A DNA stretch of 64,000 bases, taken from the NCBI GenBank assembly GCA_003331305.1, contig QOQB01000003.1:62001-126000 (forward strand), written 5' to 3'. Below are positions 16,642 to 25,926 of this stretch, piece by piece. Made by a program: the position numbers and the translations under genes. The notes under the pieces were generated by a model, which searched no databases, was not told where the DNA came from, and saw only the letters and a program-made list of their open reading frames with translations. The DNA comes from Flavobacteriales bacterium. Lineage in GTDB: Bacteria > Bacteroidota > Bacteroidia > Flavobacteriales > Flavobacteriaceae. Numbering within the stretch: position 1 is the stretch's first letter; the number at the start of each line of letters is the position of its first letter.

Positions 16642-16956
16642 ATGCGACTCACTGTTCAGGCGATTAACTTCTCACTAAAATCAAATCTCAAAAAATTTAT
16701 CTGTAAACGGATTGATAAATACCAACACTATTATGGTAAAATTTTAGCTACAGATCTTTATATGAAACTTGAAAAATCGACGTTTAGTCGCTCAAAACAA
16801 GTCGAAATAAAGGTTCAAATACCTGGCGATACCCTAATTGTGAAAAAAGAAAGCCACACATTTGAGAAAGCTATTGATGCGGCTTCAAGTGCTGTAGAGC
16901 GTTTACTTATACGTAGCAAAGAGAAACAATTACGATCTTATCAAAATGGGGTTTAA
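16642..16956 (+). CDS. Ribosome hibernation-promoting factor, short form (HPF/RaiA)
   Basis: A 104-residue protein with the S30AE/RaiA fold only (no long C-terminal dimerisation domain). It binds the 30S decoding centre in stationary phase and silences ribosomes. The beta-alpha-beta-beta-beta-alpha pattern is recognisable from VQAINFSLKSNLKKFICKRI through VEIKVQIPGDTLIVKKE to the helix FEKAIDAASSAVERLL. It is followed by a tRNA cluster. Confidence 0.88.
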   Translation: MRLTVQAINFSLKSNLKKFICKRIDKYQHYYGKILATDLYMKLEKSTFSRSKQVEIKVQIPGDTLIVKKESHTFEKAIDAASSAVERLLIRSKEKQLRSYQNGV

Positions 16957-16961
16957 TTTTT

Positions 16962-16992
16962 TTGAAGCCAAATAAATTAATTGTTACATTTG
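16962..16992 (+). promoter_or_regulatory. Promoter of the tRNA cluster
   Basis: TTG (16962-16964), 20 bases, then TACATTTG (16985-16992); it lies 26 bases before the first tRNA and probably drives Thr-Tyr-Gly-Thr together. Confidence 0.65.
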
Positions 16993-17018
16993 CATCCGTT
17001 CTTAAAATAAGAATTGAT

Positions 17019-17092
17019 GCCGATGTAGCTCAGCTGGCTAGAGCAGCTGATTTGTAATCAGCAGGTCGTGGGTTCGAGTCCCTCCATCGGCT
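17019..17092 (+). tRNA. tRNA-Thr (anticodon TGT)
   Basis: A 74-base cloverleaf. The acceptor GCCGATG (17019-17025) pairs with CATCGGC (17085-17091). The anticodon loop TTTGTAA is closed by a GCTGA/TCAGC stem and the T-arm has GGTTCGAGTC. No CCA is encoded. First of four adjacent tRNAs. Confidence 0.97.
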
Positions 17093-17127
17093 CTTTTTAA
17101 TTTTTAGAATAAAGATCTTTGTAATTA

Positions 17128-17210
17128 GGGGAGATACTCAAGCGGCCAACGAGGACAGACTGTAAATCTGTTGGTTTTTACCTTCGCAGGTTCGAATCCT
17201 GCTCTCCCCA
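17128..17210 (+). tRNA. tRNA-Tyr (anticodon GTA)
   Basis: An 83-base class II tRNA with an extended variable arm. The acceptor GGGGAGA pairs with TCTCCCC. The anticodon loop CTGTAAA is closed by ACAGA/TCTGT. CCA is not encoded. Confidence 0.97.
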
Positions 17211-17231
17211 CATTTATTTTAAGGTAATAAT

Positions 17232-17304
17232 GCGGGAGTAGCTCAGTTGGTAGAGCGTCAGCCTTCCAAGCTGAATGTCGCCGGTTCGAACCCGGTCTCC
17301 CGCT
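17232..17304 (+). tRNA. tRNA-Gly (anticodon TCC)
   Basis: A 73-base tRNA. The acceptor GCGGGAG pairs with CTCCCGC. The anticodon loop CTTCCAA is closed by TCAGC/GCTGA. Confidence 0.97.
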
Positions 17305-17320
17305 CTTTAACTCCTAAAAT

Positions 17321-17392
17321 GCCGATGTAGCTCAGGGGTAGAGCGTTTCCTTGGTAAGGAAGAGGTCGGCAGTTCAAATCTGCTCATTGGCT
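17321..17392 (+). tRNA. tRNA-Thr (anticodon GGT)
   Basis: A 72-base tRNA. The acceptor GCCGATG pairs with CATTGGC, with one G-U pair. The anticodon loop TTGGTAA is closed by TTTCC/GGAAG. It is a second threonine isoacceptor in the same cluster, reading ACC/ACU. Confidence 0.96.
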
Positions 17393-17399
17393 CATGTCT

Positions 17400-17585
17400 T
17401 CAATTATTGACATCACTTTTCTGATGTAACTTCTGTGTTAGCGCAATAACAAATAATCCCTTTGCGATAAAATAGATTCCGATAGCTGTAAAAATCTTGT
17501 CCTCATCGTAAATGGCCTATATTCCTCCAGCAATCATGCCAAAAGTAGCGAGGATACTCAACAGGTTTAATGTTTTGGATTTCAT
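17400..17585 (-). pseudogene. Small membrane protein gene broken by an in-frame TAG
   Basis: On the minus strand an ATG at 17585 opens MKSKTLNLLSILATFGMIAG, a membrane segment. A TAG follows at codon 23 (17517-17519). The frame then continues, without a shift, through a second hydrophobic segment (AIGIYFIAKGLFVIAL) to a TGA at 17400-17402, 61 codons in all. It resembles two-segment hypothetical proteins seen in Flavobacteriia, where a Tyr would fit at the stop (TAT/TAC to TAG), but I cannot name a family. It fills most of the 315-base gap between the tRNA cluster and tuf. Confidence 0.55.
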
Positions 17586-17642
17586 GTATAAAAATTTAGG
17601 TCTTTCGAATATACAAAAAATCCGCATATTTTTTTTATTTGT

Positions 17643-17675
17643 TTGTGTTTTTAAAACAGGAAAAGATTATATTTG
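17643..17675 (+). promoter_or_regulatory. tuf promoter
   Basis: TTG (17643-17645), 22 bases, then TATATTTG (17668-17675), 32 bases before the tuf ATG. Confidence 0.65.
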
Positions 17676-17707
17676 CGCTCATTTTAAAAGAATAAACGTA
17701 CATTATT

Positions 17708-18895
17708 ATGGCTAAAGAAACTTTTGATCGGTCCAAACCACACTTAAATATTGGTACAATTGGACACGTTGATCACGGGAAAACAACGTTAACAGCTGCA
17801 ATTACAAAAGTTTTGGCAGATGCAGGCTTGTCTGAAGCAAAAAGCTTTGACCAAATTGATAACGCTCCTGAAGAAAAAGAAAGAGGTATTACCATTAATA
17901 CTTCACACGTAGAATACCAAACGGCTAATCGTCACTACGCACACGTAGATTGTCCAGGTCACGCCGACTATGTAAAGAACATGGTTACTGGTGCTGCTCA
18001 GATGGATGGTGCGATTTTAGTTGTTGCTGCAACAGACGGACCAATGCCACAAACACGTGAGCACATCCTCCTTGGACGTCAGGTAGGTATTCCACGCATT
18101 GTTGCTTTCTTAAATAAAGCCGACATGGTGGACGATGAAGAATTATTAGAGCTTGTCGAAATGGAAGTACGTGAACTACTTTCTTTCTACGAATATGACG
18201 GAGACAACGGACCCGTTATTCTTGGTTCTGCTCTTGGTGCATTAAACGGAGAGCAAAAATGGGTTGACTCTGTCATGAAATTGATGGAAGAAGTTGATGC
18301 ATGGATTGAGCTTCCAAAGCGAGATGTTGATAAAGACTTTTTAATGCCTATTGAAGATGTATTCTCCATTACAGGTCGTGGTACTGTTGCTACAGGTCGT
18401 ATTGAAACAGGTGTAGCCAACACAGGCGATGCTGTAGATATTATCGGTATGGGTGCTGAAAAGCTCGACTCAACTATTACTGGAGTTGAGATGTTCCGCA
18501 AAATCCTTGACCGAGGTGAAGCTGGAGATAACGTAGGTATCTTACTTCGTGGAATTGAAAAAACAGATATCAAGCGTGGTATGGTAATTTGTAAACCTGG
18601 ATCAGTAACTCCCCATGCTAAGTTTAAAGCTGAGGTGTACATCTTGAAAAAAGAGGAGGGTGGTCGTCACACACCATTCCATAACAACTACCGACCACAG
18701 TTTTATGTACGTACAACAGACGTTACCGGTAATATTGCACTACCATCTGGTGTAGAAATGGTAATGCCTGGTGATAACTTGACAATCGATGTTGATTTGA
18801 TTCAGCCAATTGCATTAAATGTAGGTCTTCGTTTCGCAATTCGCGAAGGTGGTCGTACAGTCGGTGCAGGTCAGGTAACAGAGATTTTAGATTAA
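17708..18895 (+). CDS. tuf: Translation elongation factor EF-Tu
   Basis: GTPase that delivers aminoacyl-tRNA to the ribosome. It is 395 residues. The P-loop is GHVDHGKT (residues 19-26), switch II is DCPGHADY, and the base-specificity motif is NKAD where most bacteria have NKCD. The three-domain length is normal. It is separated from secE by a terminator and tRNA-Trp, an arrangement conserved in many bacteria. Confidence 0.98.
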   Translation: MAKETFDRSKPHLNIGTIGHVDHGKTTLTAAITKVLADAGLSEAKSFDQIDNAPEEKERGITINTSHVEYQTANRHYAHVDCPGHADYVKNMVTGAAQMDGAILVVAATDGPMPQTREHILLGRQVGIPRIVAFLNKADMVDDEELLELVEMEVRELLSFYEYDGDNGPVILGSALGALNGEQKWVDSVMKLMEEVDAWIELPKRDVDKDFLMPIEDVFSITGRGTVATGRIETGVANTGDAVDIIGMGAEKLDSTITGVEMFRKILDRGEAGDNVGILLRGIEKTDIKRGMVICKPGSVTPHAKFKAEVYILKKEEGGRHTPFHNNYRPQFYVRTTDVTGNIALPSGVEMVMPGDNLTIDVDLIQPIALNVGLRFAIREGGRTVGAGQVTEILD

Positions 18896-18918
18896 TACGA
18901 TTAACGTTTAGTGTTCTG

Positions 18919-18944
18919 AAGGTGCTGCTTTGTCAGCACCTTTT
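18919..18944 (+). terminator. Intrinsic terminator after tuf
   Basis: AAGGTGCTG (18919-18927) pairs with CAGCACCTT (18934-18942) around a 6-base loop and runs into TTTT (18941-18944). The T-run is short, so some read-through into tRNA-Trp is possible. Confidence 0.7.
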
Positions 18945-18995
18945 GGCACACTTAGCGGGTGTACCGAACCTAATAGGAGCTGTGCACCAACAGAG

Positions 18996-19068
18996 ACGGG
19001 TTTAGCTCAGTTGGTAGAGCACTGGTCTCCAAAACCAGGTGTCGGGAGTTCGAGCCTCTCAACCCGTG
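18996..19068 (+). tRNA. tRNA-Trp (anticodon CCA)
   Basis: A 73-base tRNA. The acceptor ACGGGTT pairs with AACCCGT. The anticodon loop CTCCAAA is closed by CTGGT/ACCAG. It lies 13 bases before secE, the common tuf-trnW-secE order. Confidence 0.97.
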
Positions 19069-19081
19069 CAATGAGAAACAA

Positions 19082-19276
19082 ATGATGACAATTATTTCAT
19101 ATATAAAAGACTCTTTCTCAGAGCTTAAAAACCACGTTACTTGGACACCTCAGTCCGAGTTGTTGCGCCATACAACAGTTGTGGTTGTTTTTTCTATTAT
19201 TTTTTCACTTGCCATTTGGGGAGCAGATTCTGTGCTTTCACGTGTTGTTAAATTTTACTTCCAACTAATTAGTTAA
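19082..19276 (+). CDS. secE: Preprotein translocase subunit SecE
   Basis: A 64-residue single-span subunit of the SecYEG channel. An amphipathic helix with the conserved SELKNHVTWTP pattern is followed by one membrane segment (TTVVVVFSIIFSLAIWGAD). Its stop overlaps the nusG start by one base. Confidence 0.94.
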   Translation: MMTIISYIKDSFSELKNHVTWTPQSELLRHTTVVVVFSIIFSLAIWGADSVLSRVVKFYFQLIS

Positions 19277-19833
19277 TGATGTCAACAGAAACGGAAGTTA
19301 AAAAATGGTATGTAGTCCGCGCAGTAAGCGGGCAAGAAAACAAAATCAAGTCTTATATTGAGACTGATATTGCACGTCTTGGCCTATCTAACTACGTAGA
19401 ACAAGTTCTTGTACCTACAGAAAAAGTGGTGCAGATACGCAATGGTAAAAAAGTAAACAAGGAGCGCAACTATTTTCCTGGATACATCATGATTAAAGCA
19501 AACCTTTCAGGTGAAGTTCCACACATCATCCGCTCTATTACTAATGTGATTGGATTTCTTGGAGAAACGAAAGGTGGCGATCCGGTACCGCTACGTGCTA
19601 CGGAAGTAAACCGTATGCTTGGCAAAGTAGACGAATTATCGGTTCAAACCGAAAATGTATATATTCCGTATAAAATTGGTGAAACCATCAAAGTTATTGA
19701 TGGTCCTTTTAACGGCTTTAACGGAACTATCGAAAAAGTAAATGAAGAAAAACGCAAGTTAGAAGTTATGGTGAAGATTTTCGGAAGAAAGACGCCACTA
19801 GAACTTTCATACATGCAAGTAGAAAAAGTTTGA
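19276..19833 (+). CDS. nusG: Transcription antitermination/elongation factor NusG
   Basis: A 185-residue factor that binds RNA polymerase and couples transcription to translation or Rho. The NGN domain starts KKWYVVRAVSGQENKIKSYI, and the C-terminal KOW domain carries VIDGPFNGFNGTIEKVNEEK. Two ATG codons are adjacent (19276 and 19279); either could start. The NGN-to-KOW spacing is normal. Confidence 0.96.
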   Translation: MMSTETEVKKWYVVRAVSGQENKIKSYIETDIARLGLSNYVEQVLVPTEKVVQIRNGKKVNKERNYFPGYIMIKANLSGEVPHIIRSITNVIGFLGETKGGDPVPLRATEVNRMLGKVDELSVQTENVYIPYKIGETIKVIDGPFNGFNGTIEKVNEEKRKLEVMVKIFGRKTPLELSYMQVEKV

Positions 19834-19847
19834 GTGTTACGCACAAC

Positions 19848-19880
19848 GATGACTGTACAGCTTCCACTAGTACAGTTATC
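19848..19880 (+). promoter_or_regulatory. Stem-loop in the nusG-rplK gap
   Basis: An 11-bp stem (19848-19858 with 19870-19880, one G-U pair) with an 11-base loop, 23 bases before rplK. There is no T-run after it, so it is not an intrinsic terminator. In E. coli, L1 represses the rplK-rplA mRNA at a leader in this place; I cannot show the L1-specific internal loop here. Confidence 0.5.
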
Positions 19881-19903
19881 ATTAATGTAGAGTTAAATTA
19901 ATA

Positions 19904-20341
19904 ATGGCTAAAGAAGTAAGTAAAGTAGTAAAACTACAAGTTAGGGGAGGCGCCGCGAATCCATCGCCGCCGGTTGGACCCGCTCTGGGGGCCGCAGGGG
20001 TAAATATCATGGAGTTCTGTAAGCAGTTTAATGCGAGAACTCAAGATAAAGCTGGTAAAGTATTGCCAGTGGTTATTTCTGTGTATGTCGACAAATCGTT
20101 TGAATTTGTTGTAAAAACGCCACCCGCAGCCGTTCAATTGATGGAGGCCGCTAAGGTTAAGAAAGGATCAGGTGAACCCAACCGCAGTAAGGTAGCAAGT
20201 GTAACTTGGGAACAAGTGCGCACTATTGCAGAAGACAAAATGCAAGATTTAAATGCATTTACGGTTGAATCTGCCATGAAAATGGTAGCTGGTACTGCCC
20301 GTTCAATGGGGTTTACTGTTAAAGGACAATCCCCTTTTTAA
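19904..20341 (+). CDS. rplK: 50S ribosomal protein uL11
   Basis: A 145-residue protein of the GTPase-associated centre. The N-terminal motif [20 protein letters not shown] is complete, and the C-terminal rRNA-binding domain ends [12 protein letters not shown]. It heads the L11-L1-L10-L7/L12-rpoBC series. Confidence 0.97.
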   Translation: MAKEVSKVVKLQVRGGAANPSPPVGPALGAAGVNIMEFCKQFNARTQDKAGKVLPVVISVYVDKSFEFVVKTPPAAVQLMEAAKVKKGSGEPNRSKVASVTWEQVRTIAEDKMQDLNAFTVESAMKMVAGTARSMGFTVKGQSPF

Positions 20342-20351
20342 TTGAAGTGAT

Positions 20352-21041
20352 ATGGGAAAAATTACAAAAAAGCGTAAAGAATCGCTCAGTAAAATAGACC
20401 GGACAAAACTGTACTCGGTACAGGATGCTTCCGCATTGGTAAAAGAAATCGCTAGTTCAAAATTCGATGAGTCCATTGATCTTGCCATTCGACTAGGGGT
20501 TGATCCGCGTAAAGCAAACCAGATGGTTCGTGGCGTGGTAACACTTCCGCATGGCACAGGAAAGGACGTTCGTGTTTTGGCCTTAGTTACACCTGATAAA
20601 GAAGCCGAAGCTCAAGAAGCTGGAGCAGATTTTGTGGGGCTAGATGAGTATCTGCAAAAAATCAAAGACGGATGGACAGACGTTGACGTTATCATTACCA
20701 TGCCAAGTGTAATGGGTAAGTTAGGTCCCCTGGGTCGTTTTTTAGGACCTAGAGGATTAATGCCTAACCCAAAAACAGGCACGGTTACTATGGATGTAGC
20801 GAAAGCTGTTCGTGAGGTAAAAGCAGGTAAAATTGATTTTAAAGTAGACAAAACAGGAATTGTGCATGCACCTATTGGAAAAGCGTCTTTTGATGCAGAT
20901 AAAATTTCCGGTAATGCCAATGAATTGTTACAAACAATTATCAAGCTCAAGCCATCGTCGGCAAAAGGTGTTTACATTAAAAGTATCGCCATGTCTAGTA
21001 CGATGAGCCCAAGCATTCTCATTGATACTAAGGTTAGTTAA
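20352..21041 (+). CDS. rplA: 50S ribosomal protein uL1
   Basis: A 229-residue L1-stalk protein. It shows the [15 protein letters not shown] block, and [20 protein letters not shown] joins the two domains. It sits ten bases after rplK, as in most bacteria. Confidence 0.97.
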   Translation: MGKITKKRKESLSKIDRTKLYSVQDASALVKEIASSKFDESIDLAIRLGVDPRKANQMVRGVVTLPHGTGKDVRVLALVTPDKEAEAQEAGADFVGLDEYLQKIKDGWTDVDVIITMPSVMGKLGPLGRFLGPRGLMPNPKTGTVTMDVAKAVREVKAGKIDFKVDKTGIVHAPIGKASFDADKISGNANELLQTIIKLKPSSAKGVYIKSIAMSSTMSPSILIDTKVS

Positions 21042-21056
21042 TAGCGTACAAAATAT

Positions 21057-21578
21057 ATGACACGAGAAGAAAAAGCAATCGTTATTGAGCAGTTAACTGC
21101 CACTCTTGCAGACAGCACTAACATCTATTTAACAGATGTTTCTGGGTTGAATGCTGAGACGACTTCTAAGTTAAGACGTGCCTGTTTTAAGGCAAATATC
21201 AAGCTTGAAGTGGTTAAAAATACATTGTTGGCCAAAGCCATGGAGGCTTCTGACAAAGAGTTTGAAGATTTATCTTCAGTCTTGGTTGGAAATACCGCTA
21301 TGATGCTATCAGAAACAGGTAATGCACCTGCAAAACTGATTAAAGAATTCCGTAAAAAATCAGATAAGCCAGTACTTAAAGGTGCTTTCATTGAGGAAGC
21401 TATTTATTTGGGCGATGATCAAGTGGAAGCATTGGTTAATATCAAATCTAAGGACGAATTGATTGGCGAGATTATTGGCTTGCTACAATCGCCCGCGAAA
21501 AACGTGGTATCTGCCCTACAATCGAGTGGCGGTACCCTTGCTGGAATAATTAAAACACTTTCTGAAAAGGAAGCTTAA
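21057..21578 (+). CDS. rplJ: 50S ribosomal protein uL10
   Basis: A 173-residue base of the L7/L12 stalk. The N-terminal rRNA-binding domain (TREEKAIVIEQL, VVKNTLLAKAM) is followed by a C-terminal helix that holds L12 dimers. Only 15 bases separate it from rplA, so any L10-binding leader would have to lie within the rplA coding region. Confidence 0.95.
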   Translation: MTREEKAIVIEQLTATLADSTNIYLTDVSGLNAETTSKLRRACFKANIKLEVVKNTLLAKAMEASDKEFEDLSSVLVGNTAMMLSETGNAPAKLIKEFRKKSDKPVLKGAFIEEAIYLGDDQVEALVNIKSKDELIGEIIGLLQSPAKNVVSALQSSGGTLAGIIKTLSEKEA

Positions 21579-21611
21579 AACGTAATACAAACACAATTAA
21601 ATAGTTCAAAA

Positions 21612-21989
21612 ATGGCAGATTTAAAAGATTTTGCAGAACAATTGGTCAATTTGACCGTAAAAGAAGTCAACGAGTTGGCCGATATCCTTAAAGAAGAGTA
21701 CGGCATTGAGCCTGCAGCAGCAGCTGTTGCCGTAGCTGGACCTGTTGCCGGTGACGGTGGTGAAGGAGTCGAGGAAAAATCAGAGTTTGACGTAATCCTA
21801 AAAGCCGCTGGTGGTTCTAAACTTGCTGTTGTTAAGCTTGTTAAAGAACTTACAGGCCTTGGTCTTAAGGAAGCGAAAGAGCTTGTAGATAATGCGCCTA
21901 GCCCAATTAAGGAAGGTGTAGCAAAAGACGAAGCTGAAGGCCTAAAATCTTCTTTGGAAGAAGCTGGTGCTGAAGTTGAACTTAAGTAA
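21612..21989 (+). CDS. rplL: 50S ribosomal protein bL12 (L7/L12)
   Basis: A 125-residue stalk protein. It has an N-terminal dimerisation helix, an Ala/Val-rich hinge (about residues 37-50) and the C-terminal factor-binding domain with [21 protein letters not shown] strong hairpin follows before rpoB. Confidence 0.97.
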   Translation: MADLKDFAEQLVNLTVKEVNELADILKEEYGIEPAAAAVAVAGPVAGDGGEGVEEKSEFDVILKAAGGSKLAVVKLVKELTGLGLKEAKELVDNAPSPIKEGVAKDEAEGLKSSLEEAGAEVELK

Positions 21990-22004
21990 TTAAGTTCCCG
22001 ATAC

Positions 22005-22061
22005 AAACCGAAGGTTTAAGCCTTCCCGCTATGCGGGATAGGCTTAAACCATTTGGTGTTT
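22005..22061 (+). promoter_or_regulatory. Large stem-loop between rplL and rpoB
   Basis: A perfect 10-bp stem, GGTTTAAGCC (22013-22022) with GGCTTAAACC (22041-22050), carries an inner CCCGC/GCGGG stem with a TAT loop, and weaker flanking pairs extend it outward. No T-run follows. The place corresponds to the partial attenuator and RNase III region of the E. coli rplL-rpoB gap, so it probably sets the ratio of ribosomal protein to polymerase mRNA. Confidence 0.65.
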
Positions 22062-22101
22062 TATGCCCCCTACAGTAATTTTTTAAAATAATGTAATCCA
22101 T

Positions 22102-25100
22102 ATGTCCAATACATCGAGCGCAATCCGACACAATTTTGCTTCGGCCATAGGTACCCCGCCCTACCCAGACTTTTTAGATATTCAAATCAAATCTTTTCAA
22201 GATTTTTTTCAACTCGAAACAAAATCAGACGAGCGTGGAGATGAAGGTCTATACAATACCTTCATGGAAAACTTTCCAATTTCGGATACCCGAAATCAGT
22301 TTGTTTTAGAATTCTTAGATTACTTTGTTGATCCTCCTAGGTACACCATACAAGAGTGTATTGAACGTGGGCTTACATACAGCGTTCCATTAAAGGCACG
22401 ACTTAAATTGTATTGTACTGATCCCGAGCATGAGGATTTTGAGACCATTGTTCAAGACGTTTACTTGGGCGTAATTCCCTATATGACCCCGAGCGGCACA
22501 TTTGTTATTAATGGTGCTGAGCGAATTGTTGTGTCGCAATTACATCGATCTCCAGGTGTATTTTTTGGACAATCGTTCCATGCGAATGGCACAAAATTAT
22601 ATTCGGCTCGTGTGATTCCATTCAAAGGCTCTTGGATTGAATTTGCTACAGATATTAACAGCGTCATGTACGCCTACATTGACCGTAAGAAAAAGTTACC
22701 TGTAACCACACTTTTCCGTGCTATTGGGTATGAGCGGGATAAAGACATTCTTGAAATATTTGATCTTGCAGAAGAAATCAAAGTTTCCAAAACCGGACTG
22801 CGTAAGGTATTAGGTCGCAAGCTTGCAGCACGTGTATTAAATACTTGGTTTGAAGATTTTGTTGACGAAGACACTGGTGAGGTAGTTTCTATTGAGCGAA
22901 ACGAAATCGTGTTAGACCGTGATACGGTGTTAGAAAAAGATCATATCGAACAAATTTTAGAAGCAAACGCTCCTACTATTTTATTACATAAAGAAGAGTC
23001 CCAATCTGCGGATTATGCCATTATTCATAATACGCTTCAAAAGGACCCCACCAACTCAGAAAAAGAAGCTGTCGAGCACATTTATCGCCAGCTGCGTAAT
23101 GCTGAACCGCCAGATGAAGAAACGGCCCGAGGGATTATTGATAAGTTATTCTTCTCTGATCAACGCTATAATTTGGGTGAAGTAGGGCGTTATCGAATGA
23201 ATAAAAAACTTGGTCTTGATATTGACATGGACAAGCAAGTGCTTACCAAAGACGATATCATTACCATTATCAAATATTTGATTGAGTTAATTAACTCTAA
23301 AGCAGAAATTGATGATATTGACCACCTTTCAAACCGTCGTGTTCGTACGGTAGGGGAACAGTTATCGTCTCAGTTTGGTGTAGGGCTATCTCGTATGGCA
23401 CGTACCATTCGCGAACGTATGAATGTTCGTGATAATGAGGTGTTTACACCGATTGATTTGATTAATGCAAAAACGCTTTCATCGGTAATTAACTCATTCT
23501 TTGGAACGAATCAGCTTTCACAGTTTATGGATCAAACCAATCCACTGGCAGAAATTACGCACAAGCGTCGTTTATCTGCATTAGGACCTGGTGGACTATC
23601 TCGTGAGCGTGCCGGTTTTGAGGTTCGTGACGTACATTACACACACTACGGAAGACTATGTCCGATTGAAACACCTGAAGGACCAAACATCGGTCTTATT
23701 TCTTCGCTAGGGGTGTTTGCAAAAGTGAACAATCTTGGATTTATTGAAACACCATACTATAAGGTAAACAATGGTGTGGTAGATATGTCGAAATCGCAGT
23801 ATTTATCTGCAGAGGAAGAAGAAGGTAAATTATTTGCACAAGCCAATATCGACAAAACTGAAACAGGCGAAATTGCTGCAGATAAAATTATTGCACGTTC
23901 AGAAGCAGATTATCCTGTGGTTGATAAAACAGAAGTGCATTATACCGATGTGGCACCCAACCAAATTGCTTCTATTTCGGCCTCGTTGATTCCGTTTTTG
24001 GAACACGATGATGCTAACCGTGCCTTGATGGGCTCGAATATGATGCGTCAAGCAGTTCCACTATTGCGTCCGCAAGCGCCTATTGTGGGTACAGGTCTTG
24101 AGCGTCAAGTTGCTACTGATTCTCGTGTGCTTATTAACGCAGAGAGTGATGGTAAAGTAATCTATGTTGATGCTGAGAAAATTACCATTAAGTATGACAT
24201 GTCAGATGACGAAAGATTAGTTTCTTTTGATTCTGATGAAAAGACGTACGAACTCATTAAATTCCGAAAAACCAACCAAGGATCATGTATCAACTTGAAA
24301 CCTATTGTTGCCGTTGGAGATCGTGTTGAAAAGGGTCAAGTTCTATGTCAAGGGTATGCCACTGAAAATGGAGAGCTTGCACTTGGTAGAAATATGAAAG
24401 TGGCATTTATGCCGTGGAAAGGCTATAACTTTGAGGATGCGATTGTAATTTCAGAGAAAGTAGTACGTGATGATATCTTTACATCCATTCACATTGATGA
24501 ATATTCGCTTGAAGTGCGCGACACCAAATTGGGTAAAGAAGAATTGACTAACGATATTCCTAACGTTTCTGAAGAAGCGACAAGTAATTTGGATGAAAAT
24601 GGTATGATTCGCGTGGGTGCTGAAGTAGGTGCAGGCGATATTCTTATTGGTAAAATTACACCAAAAGGAGAATCCGATCCTACCCCAGAAGAAAAATTAC
24701 TTCGTGCCATTTTTGGTGACAAAGCTGGTGATGTAAAAGATGCTTCACTTAAAGCATCACCATCACTAAACGGAGTGGTTATTGACAAAAAACTTTTCAC
24801 TCGTATTGTTAAAGACAAGCGCAAGCGTTCGCAGGACAAAGAGGCCATTATGGAGCTCGAAGACAACTACGATGTTAAGTTTGACAAATTAAAATCTGTA
24901 TTGGTAGAAAAATTATTTTCTATTCTAAGTGGAAAAACGTGCCAGGGCGTTATGAACGATTTAGGAGAAGAAGTAATGCCAAAAGGAAAGAAATTTACCT
25001 TGAAAATGCTCAATGCTGTTGACGATTACGCTCACCTTATCAATAATGACTGGACAGTTGATAAGCGGGTAAACGGTCTTGTTAACGACTTGATGCATAA

Positions 25101-25914
25101 TTATAAAATCAAGGAAAATGACCTGCGAGGTGCGTTGCGAAGAAATAAGTTTACTATTTCTGTGGGAGACGAACTTCCTGCTGGAATACTGAAACTTGCC
25201 AAGGTATATATTGCAAAGAAGCGCAAGCTGAAAGTTGGAGATAAAATGGCTGGACGTCACGGAAACAAAGGTATTGTTGCTCGTATTGTACGTCAAGAAG
25301 ATATGCCATTCTTAGAAGACGGAACGCCTGTGGATATTGTACTAAACCCACTTGGTGTACCATCGCGAATGAACATTGGGCAGATTTATGAAACAGTTCT
25401 TGGTTGGGCTGGTCAGAAGTTGGGCAAAACATTTGCTACACCAATTTTTGATGGTGCTACCAATGAACAGATTGACACCCTTACTAAAGAGGCGGGTGTA
25501 CCACAATTTGGTCACACCTATCTATACGACGGCGGAACCGGACAGCGTTTTGATCAACCAGCAACAGTTGGTGTAATTTATATGCTCAAGCTAGGGCATA
25601 TGGTAGACGACAAAATGCACTCGCGTTCAATTGGACCATACTCGCTTATTACGCAACAGCCGCTTGGTGGTAAAGCACAATTTGGTGGACAACGATTTGG
25701 TGAAATGGAGGTATGGGCACTTGAAGCATATGGTGCATCAAGTACTTTACAGGAAATCTTGACCGTGAAGTCTGATGACGTGATTGGTCGAGCCAAAACA
25801 TACGAGTCAATTGTTAAGGGCGAAGCCATGCCAAAGCCTGGTCTCCCAGAGTCCTTTAATGTATTGATGCACGAACTTAAAGGTCTTGGCCTTGATATTC
25901 GTTTAGAAGAATAA
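22102..25914 (+). CDS. rpoB: DNA-directed RNA polymerase beta subunit
   Basis: 1270 residues, the usual Bacteroidota size. Visible landmarks are the fork-loop/rifampicin region ([20 protein letters not shown], then [13 protein letters not shown]), the [10 protein letters not shown] block, and the C-terminal [20 protein letters not shown]. It lies 12 bases before rpoC. At the Rif-cluster positions that can be read I see no recognised resistance substitution, though I did not align it. Confidence 0.98.
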   Translation: MSNTSSAIRHNFASAIGTPPYPDFLDIQIKSFQDFFQLETKSDERGDEGLYNTFMENFPISDTRNQFVLEFLDYFVDPPRYTIQECIERGLTYSVPLKARLKLYCTDPEHEDFETIVQDVYLGVIPYMTPSGTFVINGAERIVVSQLHRSPGVFFGQSFHANGTKLYSARVIPFKGSWIEFATDINSVMYAYIDRKKKLPVTTLFRAIGYERDKDILEIFDLAEEIKVSKTGLRKVLGRKLAARVLNTWFEDFVDEDTGEVVSIERNEIVLDRDTVLEKDHIEQILEANAPTILLHKEESQSADYAIIHNTLQKDPTNSEKEAVEHIYRQLRNAEPPDEETARGIIDKLFFSDQRYNLGEVGRYRMNKKLGLDIDMDKQVLTKDDIITIIKYLIELINSKAEIDDIDHLSNRRVRTVGEQLSSQFGVGLSRMARTIRERMNVRDNEVFTPIDLINAKTLSSVINSFFGTNQLSQFMDQTNPLAEITHKRRLSALGPGGLSRERAGFEVRDVHYTHYGRLCPIETPEGPNIGLISSLGVFAKVNNLGFIETPYYKVNNGVVDMSKSQYLSAEEEEGKLFAQANIDKTETGEIAADKIIARSEADYPVVDKTEVHYTDVAPNQIASISASLIPFLEHDDANRALMGSNMMRQAVPLLRPQAPIVGTGLERQVATDSRVLINAESDGKVIYVDAEKITIKYDMSDDERLVSFDSDEKTYELIKFRKTNQGSCINLKPIVAVGDRVEKGQVLCQGYATENGELALGRNMKVAFMPWKGYNFEDAIVISEKVVRDDIFTSIHIDEYSLEVRDTKLGKEELTNDIPNVSEEATSNLDENGMIRVGAEVGAGDILIGKITPKGESDPTPEEKLLRAIFGDKAGDVKDASLKASPSLNGVVIDKKLFTRIVKDKRKRSQDKEAIMELEDNYDVKFDKLKSVLVEKLFSILSGKTCQGVMNDLGEEVMPKGKKFTLKMLNAVDDYAHLINNDWTVDKRVNGLVNDLMHNYKIKENDLRGALRRNKFTISVGDELPAGILKLAKVYIAKKRKLKVGDKMAGRHGNKGIVARIVRQEDMPFLEDGTPVDIVLNPLGVPSRMNIGQIYETVLGWAGQKLGKTFATPIFDGATNEQIDTLTKEAGVPQFGHTYLYDGGTGQRFDQPATVGVIYMLKLGHMVDDKMHSRSIGPYSLITQQPLGGKAQFGGQRFGEMEVWALEAYGASSTLQEILTVKSDDVIGRAKTYESIVKGEAMPKPGLPESFNVLMHELKGLGLDIRLEE

Positions 25915-25926
25915 TAAAATATTGAT

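Noticed and set aside
10574-17519. Stop-codon recoding (TAA in the DUF2851 gene, TAG in the small membrane gene)
   Set aside because: Normal genes here end in TAA, TAG (for example yaaA) and TGA, the two internal stops are different codons, and no suppressor tRNA or recoding structure is seen. Nonsense mutation or base error is simpler.
17512-17715. Plus-strand 67-codon frame before tuf
   Set aside because: It runs across the tuf promoter and start, and has no coding character. The minus-strand frame in the same place reads as a real but broken gene.
24489-24866. Long open frame antisense to rpoB (and similar ones antisense to rpoC, tuf, rplL and pyrG)
   Set aside because: Ser/Ile-rich translations that mirror the codon bias of the strongly conserved gene on the other strand; no start context or homology.
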